In this document: piece after piece, positions 8,239-16,265 of the stretch
Numbering within the stretch: the first letter of the stretch is position 1
Layout: each line of letters begins with the position of its first letter
Assembly (NCBI GenBank): GCA_003244205.1
Contig: QHBW01000051.1
Coordinates: forward strand, 14,542 to 78,541
Length of the DNA: 64,000 bases
Source of the DNA: Solirubrobacterales bacterium
GTDB taxonomy: Bacteria; Actinomycetota; Thermoleophilia; Solirubrobacterales; Solirubrobacteraceae
Reading direction: 5' to 3'
The notes under the pieces: generated by a model
Database searches by the model: none
Told to the model about the DNA's origin: nothing
What the model saw: the letters and a program-made list of their open reading frames with translations, nothing else
Translations under genes and position numbers: made by a program

Positions 8239-10193
8239 GTGAGGCGGGTGGCGAGCGCCTGGGCGTTCATGTAGGCGGTCGACTCGATAGAGATCATCGG
8301 GTTCACTCCAGAGGAGGTGGGAAATGCCGAGCCATCGCAGACCACCAGGTCGCGCGCCTCCCAGGTCTGACCGGTGGGGTCAGTGGCCGAGCTCGTCGGG
8401 TGCGACCCCATGCGCGCGGAGCCCATGATGTGAAACGAGTACCAGCCAACCTGGGCGGGGCCAAAGCCGGCGGCGTCGGCGCGCCGCATGAGCTCCTCCA
8501 CGCGCACCGGCCCATGCGTGTCGACCATCTTGGAATGGGATGTGAAGATGCGCTGTGCGCCCGCGGCCTCGAGGATCTTTGCTGCGCCCTCGATTCCCAC
8601 ACGCGCGTGGGCGATGTCCTCGTCGGAGAGGTGATAGCGAACGACCGGCATGCCGTCGCGCGCCGTCCTGACCTCGCCGCTGCCCTTGTCGCGCAGCAGC
8701 ACACCGATGACGGCGGTATGGGAGATCTCGCGCATCATCTCGAGGTGCTGGCGGCCGGATCGCCACGGCCCGAAGCCGACGAGGATCGAGGGCTGCACCG
8801 GTGCCGTCTCGTACTTGAGGCCGTAGCCCTGCCCGTCGAGGTCGCGGTGCTGGTCGGAGTAGACCGCCTGCAGCGTGCCGTTCCAGGGATCCAGGCGCTC
8901 GTCCACGACGCCCCAGACGGCGGTCGCGGGGTGCAGGCGCAGGTTGGAGCCGATCGCGCTGTTGCGTAGGCCCGACCGACGCAACAGCGCAGGGGTGTGC
9001 AAGGCACCTGCGGCGCTCACCACCGCGCGCGCTCGGACGCGAATGCGGCTGCCCGACGCGCGGTGCTGACCTTCGATGCCCTGGGCGGCGCCGCGCTTGA
9101 TCATCACCCGCGTCACGAAGGTGTCGACGAGCAGGCGCGCTCCGGCCTCGGCGGCGTCGTTGATCCAGGTCTTGAGCGTCGACTGCTTGGCGCCCAGCGG
9201 ACAGCCGTAACCGCAGAAGCCGCAGCGCTCGCCCTGGTTGCAGCCGCGGACGTTGCGCGGCATGAAGTCGGCGTGCCAGCCGAGCGCATCGAGCCCGCTC
9301 TTCATCAGCGCATCGCGACTACCCGGCGCAGAGTGCTCGTAGTTCACTCCCAGGCGCTCGCAGACGGCGTCCATGGCGGCCGCGTAATCGGGCGAGGCGT
9401 GTCCGGCCGAGCCTAGGCCCGCCCACTCCTGGCGCACCTCATCGGGGGTGCGGAAGCTCGTGGTGTAATTGATCACGGTGCCGCCGCCGAGGCACGAGCC
9501 GGCCAGCAGGCCGATGCTGTTGTCGTCGGAGCCGATGCCGCCGGCGCCGAGGTAGAGGTTCTTGAGTCCCTCGAGCTCGGCGCCGTTGAAGTCGGACTCG
9601 GCGAAATAGCCGCCCGCTTCGACGAGGATCACGTCGAGCCCGGCCGCCGTCAGAACCCCGGCGGCGGTCCCCCCGCCGGCGCCCGAGCCCACCACGACGA
9701 CGTCGCAGCTGAGATCGGTGTCACCATCAACCGGCAGGGTCCGCAGCGGGTGGGGCTGCTTGGGGGCGTCCATCGGCGGTCCGGGGTAGCCGATCACGTC
9801 CCAGCGTGGATTCTGACCGCTAGCTCCGGGGGCGAGGTAGGTCATCGTCAGGGCGGCCTTGCGCAAAGCCTGAAAGACGGCGCGTCGCTGGGGTAGGGGC
9901 GAGTCGGCCCAGCTGAGCAGGACGCGCTCGCGCTGCTGCTGGTCGAGCGCGGCGAAGCGGCGAAATCCACCGCCCGCGATCGCAGTCGCGGCCCGCCCGC
10001 CGAGCGCCGAGAGCACGAGCCCGAACTGTTGGCGGTCGAACGTGCGCGGGGCGCTCGCGACGGCTTCTTCGATCGCCTCGAGCGCTCCCGCTTCGCTACC
10101 GGCCGGGACCCGCTCCTCGCCCAGCTCGGTGGCCGGAGCGAAGGTGTCGACGATCGCGCGCAGCGTCTGCCGCTGAGAGCCGCTGATTGCCAT
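8235..10193 (-). CDS. GMC-family oxidoreductase, long-chain alcohol oxidase-like
   Basis: A 652-residue flavoenzyme. An N-terminal helical domain of about 130 residues precedes the FAD Rossmann motif VVVVGSGAGGGTAAG (about 165-180). A cysteine cluster CNQGERCGFCGYGC lies mid-protein. The C-terminal GMC region holds FHIMGSARMG and the GVNPMISIEST ending. This layout matches fatty/long-chain alcohol oxidases and related actinobacterial dehydrogenases. A TAGGGT box lies 9 nt before the ATG. A fatty acyl-CoA reductase that would make such alcohols is coded 6 kb away. The cysteine cluster could bind metal or an Fe-S centre; that is inference. Confidence 0.82.
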   Translation of the reverse strand: MAISGSQRQTLRAIVDTFAPATELGEERVPAGSEAGALEAIEEAVASAPRTFDRQQFGLVLSALGGRAATAIAGGGFRRFAALDQQQRERVLLSWADSPLPQRRAVFQALRKAALTMTYLAPGASGQNPRWDVIGYPGPPMDAPKQPHPLRTLPVDGDTDLSCDVVVVGSGAGGGTAAGVLTAAGLDVILVEAGGYFAESDFNGAELEGLKNLYLGAGGIGSDDNSIGLLAGSCLGGGTVINYTTSFRTPDEVRQEWAGLGSAGHASPDYAAAMDAVCERLGVNYEHSAPGSRDALMKSGLDALGWHADFMPRNVRGCNQGERCGFCGYGCPLGAKQSTLKTWINDAAEAGARLLVDTFVTRVMIKRGAAQGIEGQHRASGSRIRVRARAVVSAAGALHTPALLRRSGLRNSAIGSNLRLHPATAVWGVVDERLDPWNGTLQAVYSDQHRDLDGQGYGLKYETAPVQPSILVGFGPWRSGRQHLEMMREISHTAVIGVLLRDKGSGEVRTARDGMPVVRYHLSDEDIAHARVGIEGAAKILEAAGAQRIFTSHSKMVDTHGPVRVEELMRRADAAGFGPAQVGWYSFHIMGSARMGSHPTSSATDPTGQTWEARDLVVCDGSAFPTSSGVNPMISIESTAYMNAQALATRLT

Positions 10194-10228
10194 CGCCGCT
10201 GGACCCTAGCGGCAGGGTGACGTCGCTG

Positions 10229-10978
10229 TCACCCTCGCCGGGCCTCCCAGCTGAAGCCGCGCACCGCCAGCGCGATCGCCAGCGCAGTCCAGACCGCCAG
10301 CACCGCGAGCGCCGTGCCGTTGGCGGTCAGCCCCTGGCCCTTGACCATCGCGCCCGAGAGCCCATCGATCAGGTGCTTGAGCGGCAGCGCGTCGGCGAGG
10401 TCGCGCAGGAACAGGGGCTCCTTGGTGGCGTCGTAGACGGTGCCAGAGACAAACAGCATGGGAAGGAAAATGACGTTGACGTACACCGCCGCGGACTCGA
10501 AGTTCGGGATGGCGTGGGAGAGCGCGACCCCGAGAGCGGCAAAGCACGCGACGCCGAGCGCCACGAACACGATCAGTGCCCCCCAGTCGCGCGGCCAGCC
10601 GGTGCCGAAGGCAAAGCGGCCGGCGACCGTGACAATGCCGATCTGCAGAACGGTGTTCGTTACGGCGCTGAGCGCCAGCGCGCCAAGGTAGGAGCTCTCT
10701 GGCATTGGCGTGCCGCGGATGCGCTTGAGCACGCCCTGCTCGCGCAGGAAGGTGGTGTTGAACGCGAGCGCCACGAACGTGGTCGACATCACGCTCATGC
10801 CCGCGATCCCGGGGACGATGATGTCGAGGTTGCGTTGGTTGGCGGAGAAGACCGCGCCGAAGAAGGCGAGGAACAGCAGCGGCAGCACGAAGTTGAAGAA
10901 CGCCGCCACCGGGTTGCGCCAGAACATGCGCCGCTCGAGGCGGTATTGGTGCCAGGTCAGGTTCAGAGCACTAGCCAC
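10229..10978 (-). CDS. ABC-2 type transporter permease (DrrB-like)
   Basis: A 249-residue membrane protein with about six hydrophobic helices. It shows the ABC-2 pattern of a long first extracytoplasmic loop (QRNLDIIVPGIAGMSVMSTT) and EQGVLKRIRGTPMPESSYLG before helix 3. It overlaps the upstream ATPase gene by 8 bp, so the pair forms one exporter of the daunorubicin-resistance (Drr) type. The substrate is not determinable. Confidence 0.85.
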   Translation of the reverse strand: MASALNLTWHQYRLERRMFWRNPVAAFFNFVLPLLFLAFFGAVFSANQRNLDIIVPGIAGMSVMSTTFVALAFNTTFLREQGVLKRIRGTPMPESSYLGALALSAVTNTVLQIGIVTVAGRFAFGTGWPRDWGALIVFVALGVACFAALGVALSHAIPNFESAAVYVNVIFLPMLFVSGTVYDATKEPLFLRDLADALPLKHLIDGLSGAMVKGQGLTANGTALAVLAVWTALAIALAVRGFSWEARRG

Positions 10979-11879
10979 CGACGACCGCCTGGTCGCGGTC
11001 GGCGTCTGCGTCTCCGACCTGCTCGTCGGCCGTGAGCTCGAGGTAAACGTCCTCCAGCGACGGCTGCGTGACCCGGAGGCGCTCTAGCCGCTCACCGCGG
11101 GCGAGCGCTGCGCTGGTCAGCTCGTTCAGCAGCGCGGTCGGGTCATCGGTTTCGCGCGCGACCGTCTCGCCGCGCTCCACGTAGCTAACCCGGTAGCGGC
11201 CGGTGGTTCCTTCCCCGCCGAGCTCATCGGGGCGACCCTCGACGAGGATGCGGCCGTCCTTGATGATCGCGACGCGGTCGGCGAGAGCTTCGGCCTCGTC
11301 GAGATAGTGGGTTGTGAGCAGGATCGTCTTGCCCAGCCCGCGCAGCGCGCGTACGGTCTCCCAGGCGGCGCGGCGGGCGGCGGGGTCGAAGCCGGTGGTC
11401 GGCTCGTCGAGGAAGATCAGCTCGGGGTCGCCGATCAACGCGAGGGCGAAGTCCAGCCTGCGCAGTTGACCGCCCGACAGCCGGCGGGTGCGCTCGGCGG
11501 CCTTGGACTCCAGCCCGGCGAGCGCGATCACCTCCTCGACCTCGCGCGGCGCCGGGTAGATCCTCGCCCAGTGGGTCAGCGTCTCGCGAACGCTGAGATG
11601 GCGGTAGATGCCCGAGCTCTGCAGCACGATGCCCATCCGCGCGCGCAGGTCGCGTTCGCGGCGCGCCGGGTCTTTGCCGAGCACCGTCACGTCTCCGCCG
11701 CTGCGCTGCCGGTAGCCCTCGAGGATCTCGACAGTGCTTGTCTTGCCGGCGCCGTTGGGACCGAGGAGACCGAACACCTCCCCGCGCGCGACGGCGAAGT
11801 CGATTCCGCGCACAGCTTCGACCGCGCCGTAGGACTTGCGCAGGCCGCGAACGTCGATTGCCAGATCGCTCACAACCAC
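10971..11879 (-). CDS. ABC transporter ATP-binding protein (DrrA-like)
   Basis: A 302-residue ATPase with Walker A GPNGAGKTSTVE, signature RLSGGQLRRLDFALALIG, and Walker B with catalytic Glu LIFLDEPTTGFDP. An H-loop sits in LLTTHYLDEAEALADR. The C-terminal regulatory extension ends LRVTQPSLEDVYLELTADEQ, typical of DrrA-type drug and lipid exporters. Starts at 11879 and 11873 (both GTG) are possible. It is divergent from ppx, with only 35 bp between the starts. Confidence 0.88.
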   Translation of the reverse strand: MVVSDLAIDVRGLRKSYGAVEAVRGIDFAVARGEVFGLLGPNGAGKTSTVEILEGYRQRSGGDVTVLGKDPARRERDLRARMGIVLQSSGIYRHLSVRETLTHWARIYPAPREVEEVIALAGLESKAAERTRRLSGGQLRRLDFALALIGDPELIFLDEPTTGFDPAARRAAWETVRALRGLGKTILLTTHYLDEAEALADRVAIIKDGRILVEGRPDELGGEGTTGRYRVSYVERGETVARETDDPTALLNELTSAALARGERLERLRVTQPSLEDVYLELTADEQVGDADADRDQAVVGG

Positions 11880-11914
11880 ATGATGCCCGCCTGGTGCTCG
11901 ATGATGGCTCTGCT

Positions 11915-12820
11915 GTGCGCTGCGCCTGCATCGACATCGGCTCCAACACCACCCGCCTGCTGGTTGGCGACGTCGACGCGCAGCGGGGTCTGCAGCGCAT
12001 CCACGAGGAGCGGGTCTTCACGCGCCTGGGGGAGGGGCTGGGCCGGTCCGGCGCAACCTTCACGCCCGAGAAGCTCGCCGCCGTCACGGCTGTTGTCGCC
12101 GCGCACGAGCGCGTGGCGCGCGAGCTGGGAGCGCAGACGGTCGCCGTCGTGGGAACGGCGGCGCTGCGCCGCGCCCGCAATCGATCCGAGCTGGAGTTGA
12201 GCATCGAGGGAGCCTGCGGGCTCGCGGTGCGCGTGCTCGACGCCGGCGCAGAGGCGCGCCTCGCCTTCGCGGGCGCGACCCACGCTCTGGCCGGGCACAG
12301 CGAGGGCCCGGTCGCCGTGGTGGACGTCGGCGGCGGCTCCAGCGAGCTGATCACCGGCTCGTGGCCTGGCGCCGGCGATGGCGGCCCGCGATCAGTTCGG
12401 ATCGCCTTCTGCTCGTCGATCGAGCTCGGGTCGCTCGACCTCACCGAGCAGCTGATCGCCCACGATCCCCCGTCCGCCGAGGAGCTCGCGGCGATCGAGG
12501 CTCGCGTGCAGCAGGCGTTCGCCAGTGTCGACCCACCAGCGGCCGCGCTGGCGCTCGCGGTCGGGGGCAGCGCCACCTCGCTCGCCCGCCTGGCCGGCAG
12601 GGAGCTCAACCCAGAGAGCCTTCGCCAGGCACTGGTGGCGCTCACGGCGGGCCCCGCCCGCGAGGTGGCCCAACGCCACGATCTGCACTCCGAGCGAGCG
12701 CGCCTGCTTCCGGCGGGCATTCTCGTGCTCGCTCAGGCTTCGCGCGCACTCGGGCTCCCGTTGCAGATCGGCGCGGGCGGCGTGCGCGAAGGCGTGGTCC
12801 TCGAGCTCGCCGACGGCTGA
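11915..12820 (+). CDS. ppx: Ppx/GppA family exopolyphosphatase
   Basis: A 301-residue ASKHA-fold phosphatase that removes terminal phosphate from polyphosphate (or acts on pppGpp). Phosphate-1 motif CIDIGSNTTRLLVGD lies at 5-19 and phosphate-2 motif VVDVGGGSSELITG near 131-144. The length is that of the short, single-catalytic-unit Ppx class of actinobacteria. I use the GTG at 11915, which puts MRCACIDIGSN at the N-terminus as in the family. It heads an apparent operon ppx - CHAD - CHAD - ppk1, so polyphosphate is the likely substrate. Confidence 0.88.
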   Translation: MRCACIDIGSNTTRLLVGDVDAQRGLQRIHEERVFTRLGEGLGRSGATFTPEKLAAVTAVVAAHERVARELGAQTVAVVGTAALRRARNRSELELSIEGACGLAVRVLDAGAEARLAFAGATHALAGHSEGPVAVVDVGGGSSELITGSWPGAGDGGPRSVRIAFCSSIELGSLDLTEQLIAHDPPSAEELAAIEARVQQAFASVDPPAAALALAVGGSATSLARLAGRELNPESLRQALVALTAGPAREVAQRHDLHSERARLLPAGILVLAQASRALGLPLQIGAGGVREGVVLELADG

Positions 12821-12867
12821 CAAAGGCCACGAGCACCACTCGCCTCGCCATACACTTGGGTCAAGCA

Positions 12868-13377
12868 ATGGCCAAAGCGAGCCACATCCGCGGACTGCAA
12901 GCCACCGACCCACTGCGACTGGCGGCGGCCCGAGTCCTCGAGGTGCGCATCAAGGAGCTGTTCGCCCAGGCCCGCGGGGTGCTCGACATCAACGACATCG
13001 AGCGCGTCCACGACATGCGCGTGGCGTCGCGGCGCCTTCGTAGCGTGTTGGAGATCTTCGCGCCCTGCTTCCCCGCCGTCGAGCACCGCGCGGCGCTGCG
13101 CGATGTCAAGTCGCTCGCCGACGCCCTCGGCGAGCGACGCGACCCCGATGTTCAGATCGCCGGGCTGCGCACCTTTAAGGGCGCCGTCGGGCGCTCCGAC
13201 CAGCCCGGGGTCGAGCACCTGATCGAGCGCTTCCGCGCCCAGCAGAGGGCGGGGAACGCGCGGCTCGAGACCGTGCTTGCGGAAACGCAGGCCAGCGACC
13301 TGCGTGGTCGCCTCGAGGCTCTCGTCGAGGCGGCGCGGGCCGAGAGCGCGCGCAGGGAAGGCCAGGCCACTGCGTGA
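12868..13377 (+). CDS. Half-size CHAD domain protein 1
   Basis: A 169-residue alpha-helical protein carrying one half of a CHAD domain, with the conserved His/Arg signature VHDMRVASRRLRSVLEIF and later RDVKSLADALGERRDPDVQ. CHAD proteins bind polyphosphate through a basic groove and locate to polyP granules. A full CHAD has two such helical halves; here the second half is the next gene (GTGA overlap at 13374-13377). The two products probably assemble into one domain. A TACACT box lies 10 nt before the ATG. The position between ppx and ppk1 supports a polyphosphate role. Confidence 0.82.
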   Translation: MAKASHIRGLQATDPLRLAAARVLEVRIKELFAQARGVLDINDIERVHDMRVASRRLRSVLEIFAPCFPAVEHRAALRDVKSLADALGERRDPDVQIAGLRTFKGAVGRSDQPGVEHLIERFRAQQRAGNARLETVLAETQASDLRGRLEALVEAARAESARREGQATA

Positions 13378-14012
13378 AGGCGCGGGCGGTCAAGCACGTC
13401 GACCCCTCGGCACCGCTCGCCGACGGCCTGCAGCGCATCATCCGCGTGCGACTCGACGAGCTGCATTCTTTCCTACCAGACGCGCTCGAGCCGACGGGGT
13501 CGCAGGCGATGCATGACATGCGCATCGCTGCCAAGCGGCTGCGCTACCTGCTCGAGCTGTCGGCGTTCTGCTTCGGTCAGTACGCACGCACCGCAGCAAA
13601 GCGCATGAAGGAGTTGCAGGACCTTCTCGGGGAGGTTCACGACTGTGACGTGATGCTCCCGCTCGTGCTCGGCGAGGTCGCCGAGCTGCGCGCGCTCGAC
13701 GCCGCCGCTGTTGTGGGCGCGGCCGCCGGTGCGCAGGACGTCGGCCCGGCAATGGTTCGGGCTGCTCCTCACGCCAGCACCTACCGCGGGCTCGAGCTCT
13801 ACGCCGCTTACTTGCAGGCGCGCCGGGCGCTGCTCTTCGCTCGCTTCGCCTCGACGTGGCACGATCTCGCCCGCCGCGGGTTCCGCGGTGGGCTGGAGCA
13901 TGCCCTCGCGGAGCGTCCCGGGCCGGCGTCGAGCGCGCTCCACAGCGCCAGCGCCAACGGCGTCGGGGCCGGCGACGCATCCGAGCAAGTGGTCGCCCCA
14001 GCGGGCGTCTGA
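13374..14012 (+). CDS. Half-size CHAD domain protein 2
   Basis: A 212-residue protein with the second CHAD half: MHDMRIAAKRLRYLLEL, then KELQDLLGEVHDCDVMLP, both rich in His/Arg/Lys that would contact polyphosphate. It also has YRGLELYAAYLQARRALLF and a disordered Ala/Ser/Gly tail from about residue 180. The GTG start overlaps the upstream CHAD stop, and its TGA overlaps the ppk1 ATG, so all three are translationally coupled. A broken single CHAD gene is an alternative, but both halves begin and end cleanly, so a natural split is more likely. Confidence 0.82.
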   Translation: MKARAVKHVDPSAPLADGLQRIIRVRLDELHSFLPDALEPTGSQAMHDMRIAAKRLRYLLELSAFCFGQYARTAAKRMKELQDLLGEVHDCDVMLPLVLGEVAELRALDAAAVVGAAAGAQDVGPAMVRAAPHASTYRGLELYAAYLQARRALLFARFASTWHDLARRGFRGGLEHALAERPGPASSALHSASANGVGAGDASEQVVAPAGV

Positions 14013-16246
14013 TGGCCAGCACCCCACGACTCGGCGACGCGGCGACCGACGCAGCCATTGGCGATGGCGCCGTTGCGCCGCCCGCGCATCCCGATCTCTC
14101 CTCGCCCGAGCTGTACTTCAACCGCGAGCTGTCCTGGATGGACTTCAACGAGCGCGTGCTCGAGCTGGTGGAGGACGAGGCCACTCCTCTGCTCGAGCGG
14201 GTGAAGCTAGCGGCGATCTATTCCTCAAACCTCGACGAGTTCTTCATGGTGCGGGTGGCCGGCTTGCTGGACCAGGTCGAGGCGGGCGTAAGCGCGCGCA
14301 CGCCCGACGGCCTCACGGCGTCGGAGACGATCGACGGTATCCGCGAGCGGGTGAAGGAGCACTTCGATCGCCTCCACCGCTGCCTCGACGGCACGCTGCG
14401 CCCCGGGCTTGCCGAGCATGGGATCTGCGTCGTCGACATCGACGAGGTCTCCGAGACCGAGCGCGACGCGCTCGCGGAGCGCTTTCGCCGCCAGATCTTC
14501 CCGGTTCTCACGCCGCTGGCCGTGGGTCTCGGGCGGCCCTTCCCCTACATCTCCAACCTCTCGCTCTCGCTCGCGGTGCTGCTGGCAGATCCGGTCACCA
14601 ACCAGCGCACGTTCGCGCGCGTGAAGGTTCCCAAGGAGAACCTGCCGCGCTTGGTTGCGACCGGCAAGCAACAGACATTCGTCCCGCTCGAGCAGGTGAT
14701 CGCGTGTCACTTGGAAGCGCTCTTCCCCGGGATGGAGATCCTCGACCACGGTGTCTTCCGGGTCACGCGCGACGCCGACTTCACCGTCTCTGACGAGGCC
14801 GACGATCTGCTGCAGGCAGTCGAGGACGAGTTGCGCCGCCGGCGCTTCGGCGAGGTCGTGCGGGTCGAGCTGGGTCGCAAGATGAACCCGTCACTGCGCG
14901 ACTCGCTGATCGAGGCGCTCGAGGTGCAGCCACGCGATTGCTATGAGATCGGCGGCACGCTCGACCTCACCGCGCTCTGGGAGATCCACGGCCTTCCCGA
15001 TCGGGAGGAGCTTCGCGACCCGCCGTGGACGGCGGTGATCCCGCCCCGCCTGCAGGCCAAGGAGACCGGCGAGGAAACCAACGTGATGGCCGCGATGCGC
15101 GATGGCGACCTGCTCGTGCACCACCCGTATGAGTCGTTCTCCAACTCCGTCGTGCGGTTCGTCAACCAGGCGGTCGACGACCCAGACGTGCTCGCGATCA
15201 AGCAGACCGTCTACCGCACGAGCGACGACTCGCAGCTCGTTCCGGCGCTGATGCGGGCCTCGGAGCGCGGTAAGCAGGCGGTATGTCTGGTCGAGCTGAA
15301 GGCACGCTTCGACGAGCGTGCCAACATCATCTGGGCGCGCGCGCTGGAGGAGGCTGGCGTTCACGTCGTCTACGGTCTGCCGTCGCTGAAGACCCACGCC
15401 AAGTGCATCCTGATCGTCCGCCGCGAGGGCGACGGCGTGCGTCACTACGTTCACGTCGGGACCGGCAACTATCACCCCAAGACGGCGCGGCTGTACACCG
15501 ACTTCGGCCTGTTCACAGCTGACGAGCAGATCGGCGCCGACGTCGCTGACATGTTCAATTTCCTCACTGGCTACGCCCGTCCCAAGCGCTACCGGCGATT
15601 GCTCGTCGCCCCTAGCGGTCTACGCGATGGCATCCTCGAGGAGATCGAGCGCACGATCGAGGCCCACACAGACGATGCGCCTGCGCGCGTCCGCATGAAG
15701 CTGAACTCGTTGGTCGACGAGCGCTGCATCGAGGCGCTCTACCGCGCATCGCAGGCCGGCGTCCGCGTCGATCTCAACGTCCGGGGGGTCTGCTGCCTAC
15801 GTCCAGGCGTCGCGGAGGTGTCGGAGAACGTCCGCGTGGTGTCGGTGCTTGGGCGCTTCCTCGAGCACTCCCGCGTGCTCGCCTTCGAGCGCCCCGGTGA
15901 GGATCCTTCGGTCTGGATCGGCTCTGCGGATCTGATGCCGCGTAACCTCGACCACCGCGTCGAGCTGATGGCGCCGGTGCTCGATCCACAGCTGCGCGAC
16001 GACATCCTCGATACGGTCGAGCGCGCCTTCTGCGACGACACCGCATCCTGGCAGCTGGACTCCGAGGGTCAGTGGGCTCGTCGCGCCCGGCAGGGGCCTG
16101 AGCCGCGCTCGATGCAGCGTGAGCTGATGGTCGCCCACGCCGGGCTGGCTGCCGAGGCGGGCTCGGGGCCGGAGGTCATCCGGCCGCACGGCGCGCACGC
16201 CAAGCACGCTGCGGGTCCCGGTTCCCGTCAGGCTGGCGACCGCTAG
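14012..16246 (+). CDS. ppk1: Polyphosphate kinase 1
   Basis: A 744-residue Ppk1, which polymerises the gamma-phosphate of ATP into polyphosphate. The N domain begins at YFNRELSWMDFNERVLEL (about 32-50). The two phospholipase-D-like catalytic domains hold LKTHAKCILIVRREG, the site of the phosphorylated histidine, and HVGTGNYHPKTARLYTDFG. VWIGSADLMPRNLDHRVE follows near the C-terminus. About 60 extra residues at the end are low-complexity. The ATG overlaps the stop of CHAD 2. Together with ppx, the operon holds both synthesis and breakdown of polyP. Confidence 0.96.
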   Translation: MASTPRLGDAATDAAIGDGAVAPPAHPDLSSPELYFNRELSWMDFNERVLELVEDEATPLLERVKLAAIYSSNLDEFFMVRVAGLLDQVEAGVSARTPDGLTASETIDGIRERVKEHFDRLHRCLDGTLRPGLAEHGICVVDIDEVSETERDALAERFRRQIFPVLTPLAVGLGRPFPYISNLSLSLAVLLADPVTNQRTFARVKVPKENLPRLVATGKQQTFVPLEQVIACHLEALFPGMEILDHGVFRVTRDADFTVSDEADDLLQAVEDELRRRRFGEVVRVELGRKMNPSLRDSLIEALEVQPRDCYEIGGTLDLTALWEIHGLPDREELRDPPWTAVIPPRLQAKETGEETNVMAAMRDGDLLVHHPYESFSNSVVRFVNQAVDDPDVLAIKQTVYRTSDDSQLVPALMRASERGKQAVCLVELKARFDERANIIWARALEEAGVHVVYGLPSLKTHAKCILIVRREGDGVRHYVHVGTGNYHPKTARLYTDFGLFTADEQIGADVADMFNFLTGYARPKRYRRLLVAPSGLRDGILEEIERTIEAHTDDAPARVRMKLNSLVDERCIEALYRASQAGVRVDLNVRGVCCLRPGVAEVSENVRVVSVLGRFLEHSRVLAFERPGEDPSVWIGSADLMPRNLDHRVELMAPVLDPQLRDDILDTVERAFCDDTASWQLDSEGQWARRARQGPEPRSMQRELMVAHAGLAAEAGSGPEVIRPHGAHAKHAAGPGSRQAGDR

Positions 16247-16265
16247 CTCGCGCGTCCGGCGGCGC

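Noticed and set aside
12868-14012. CHAD split as a third homopolymer frameshift.
   Set aside because: The first half ends and the second begins cleanly with a GTGA overlap, and no single-base change in a run at the junction gives a better fused protein.
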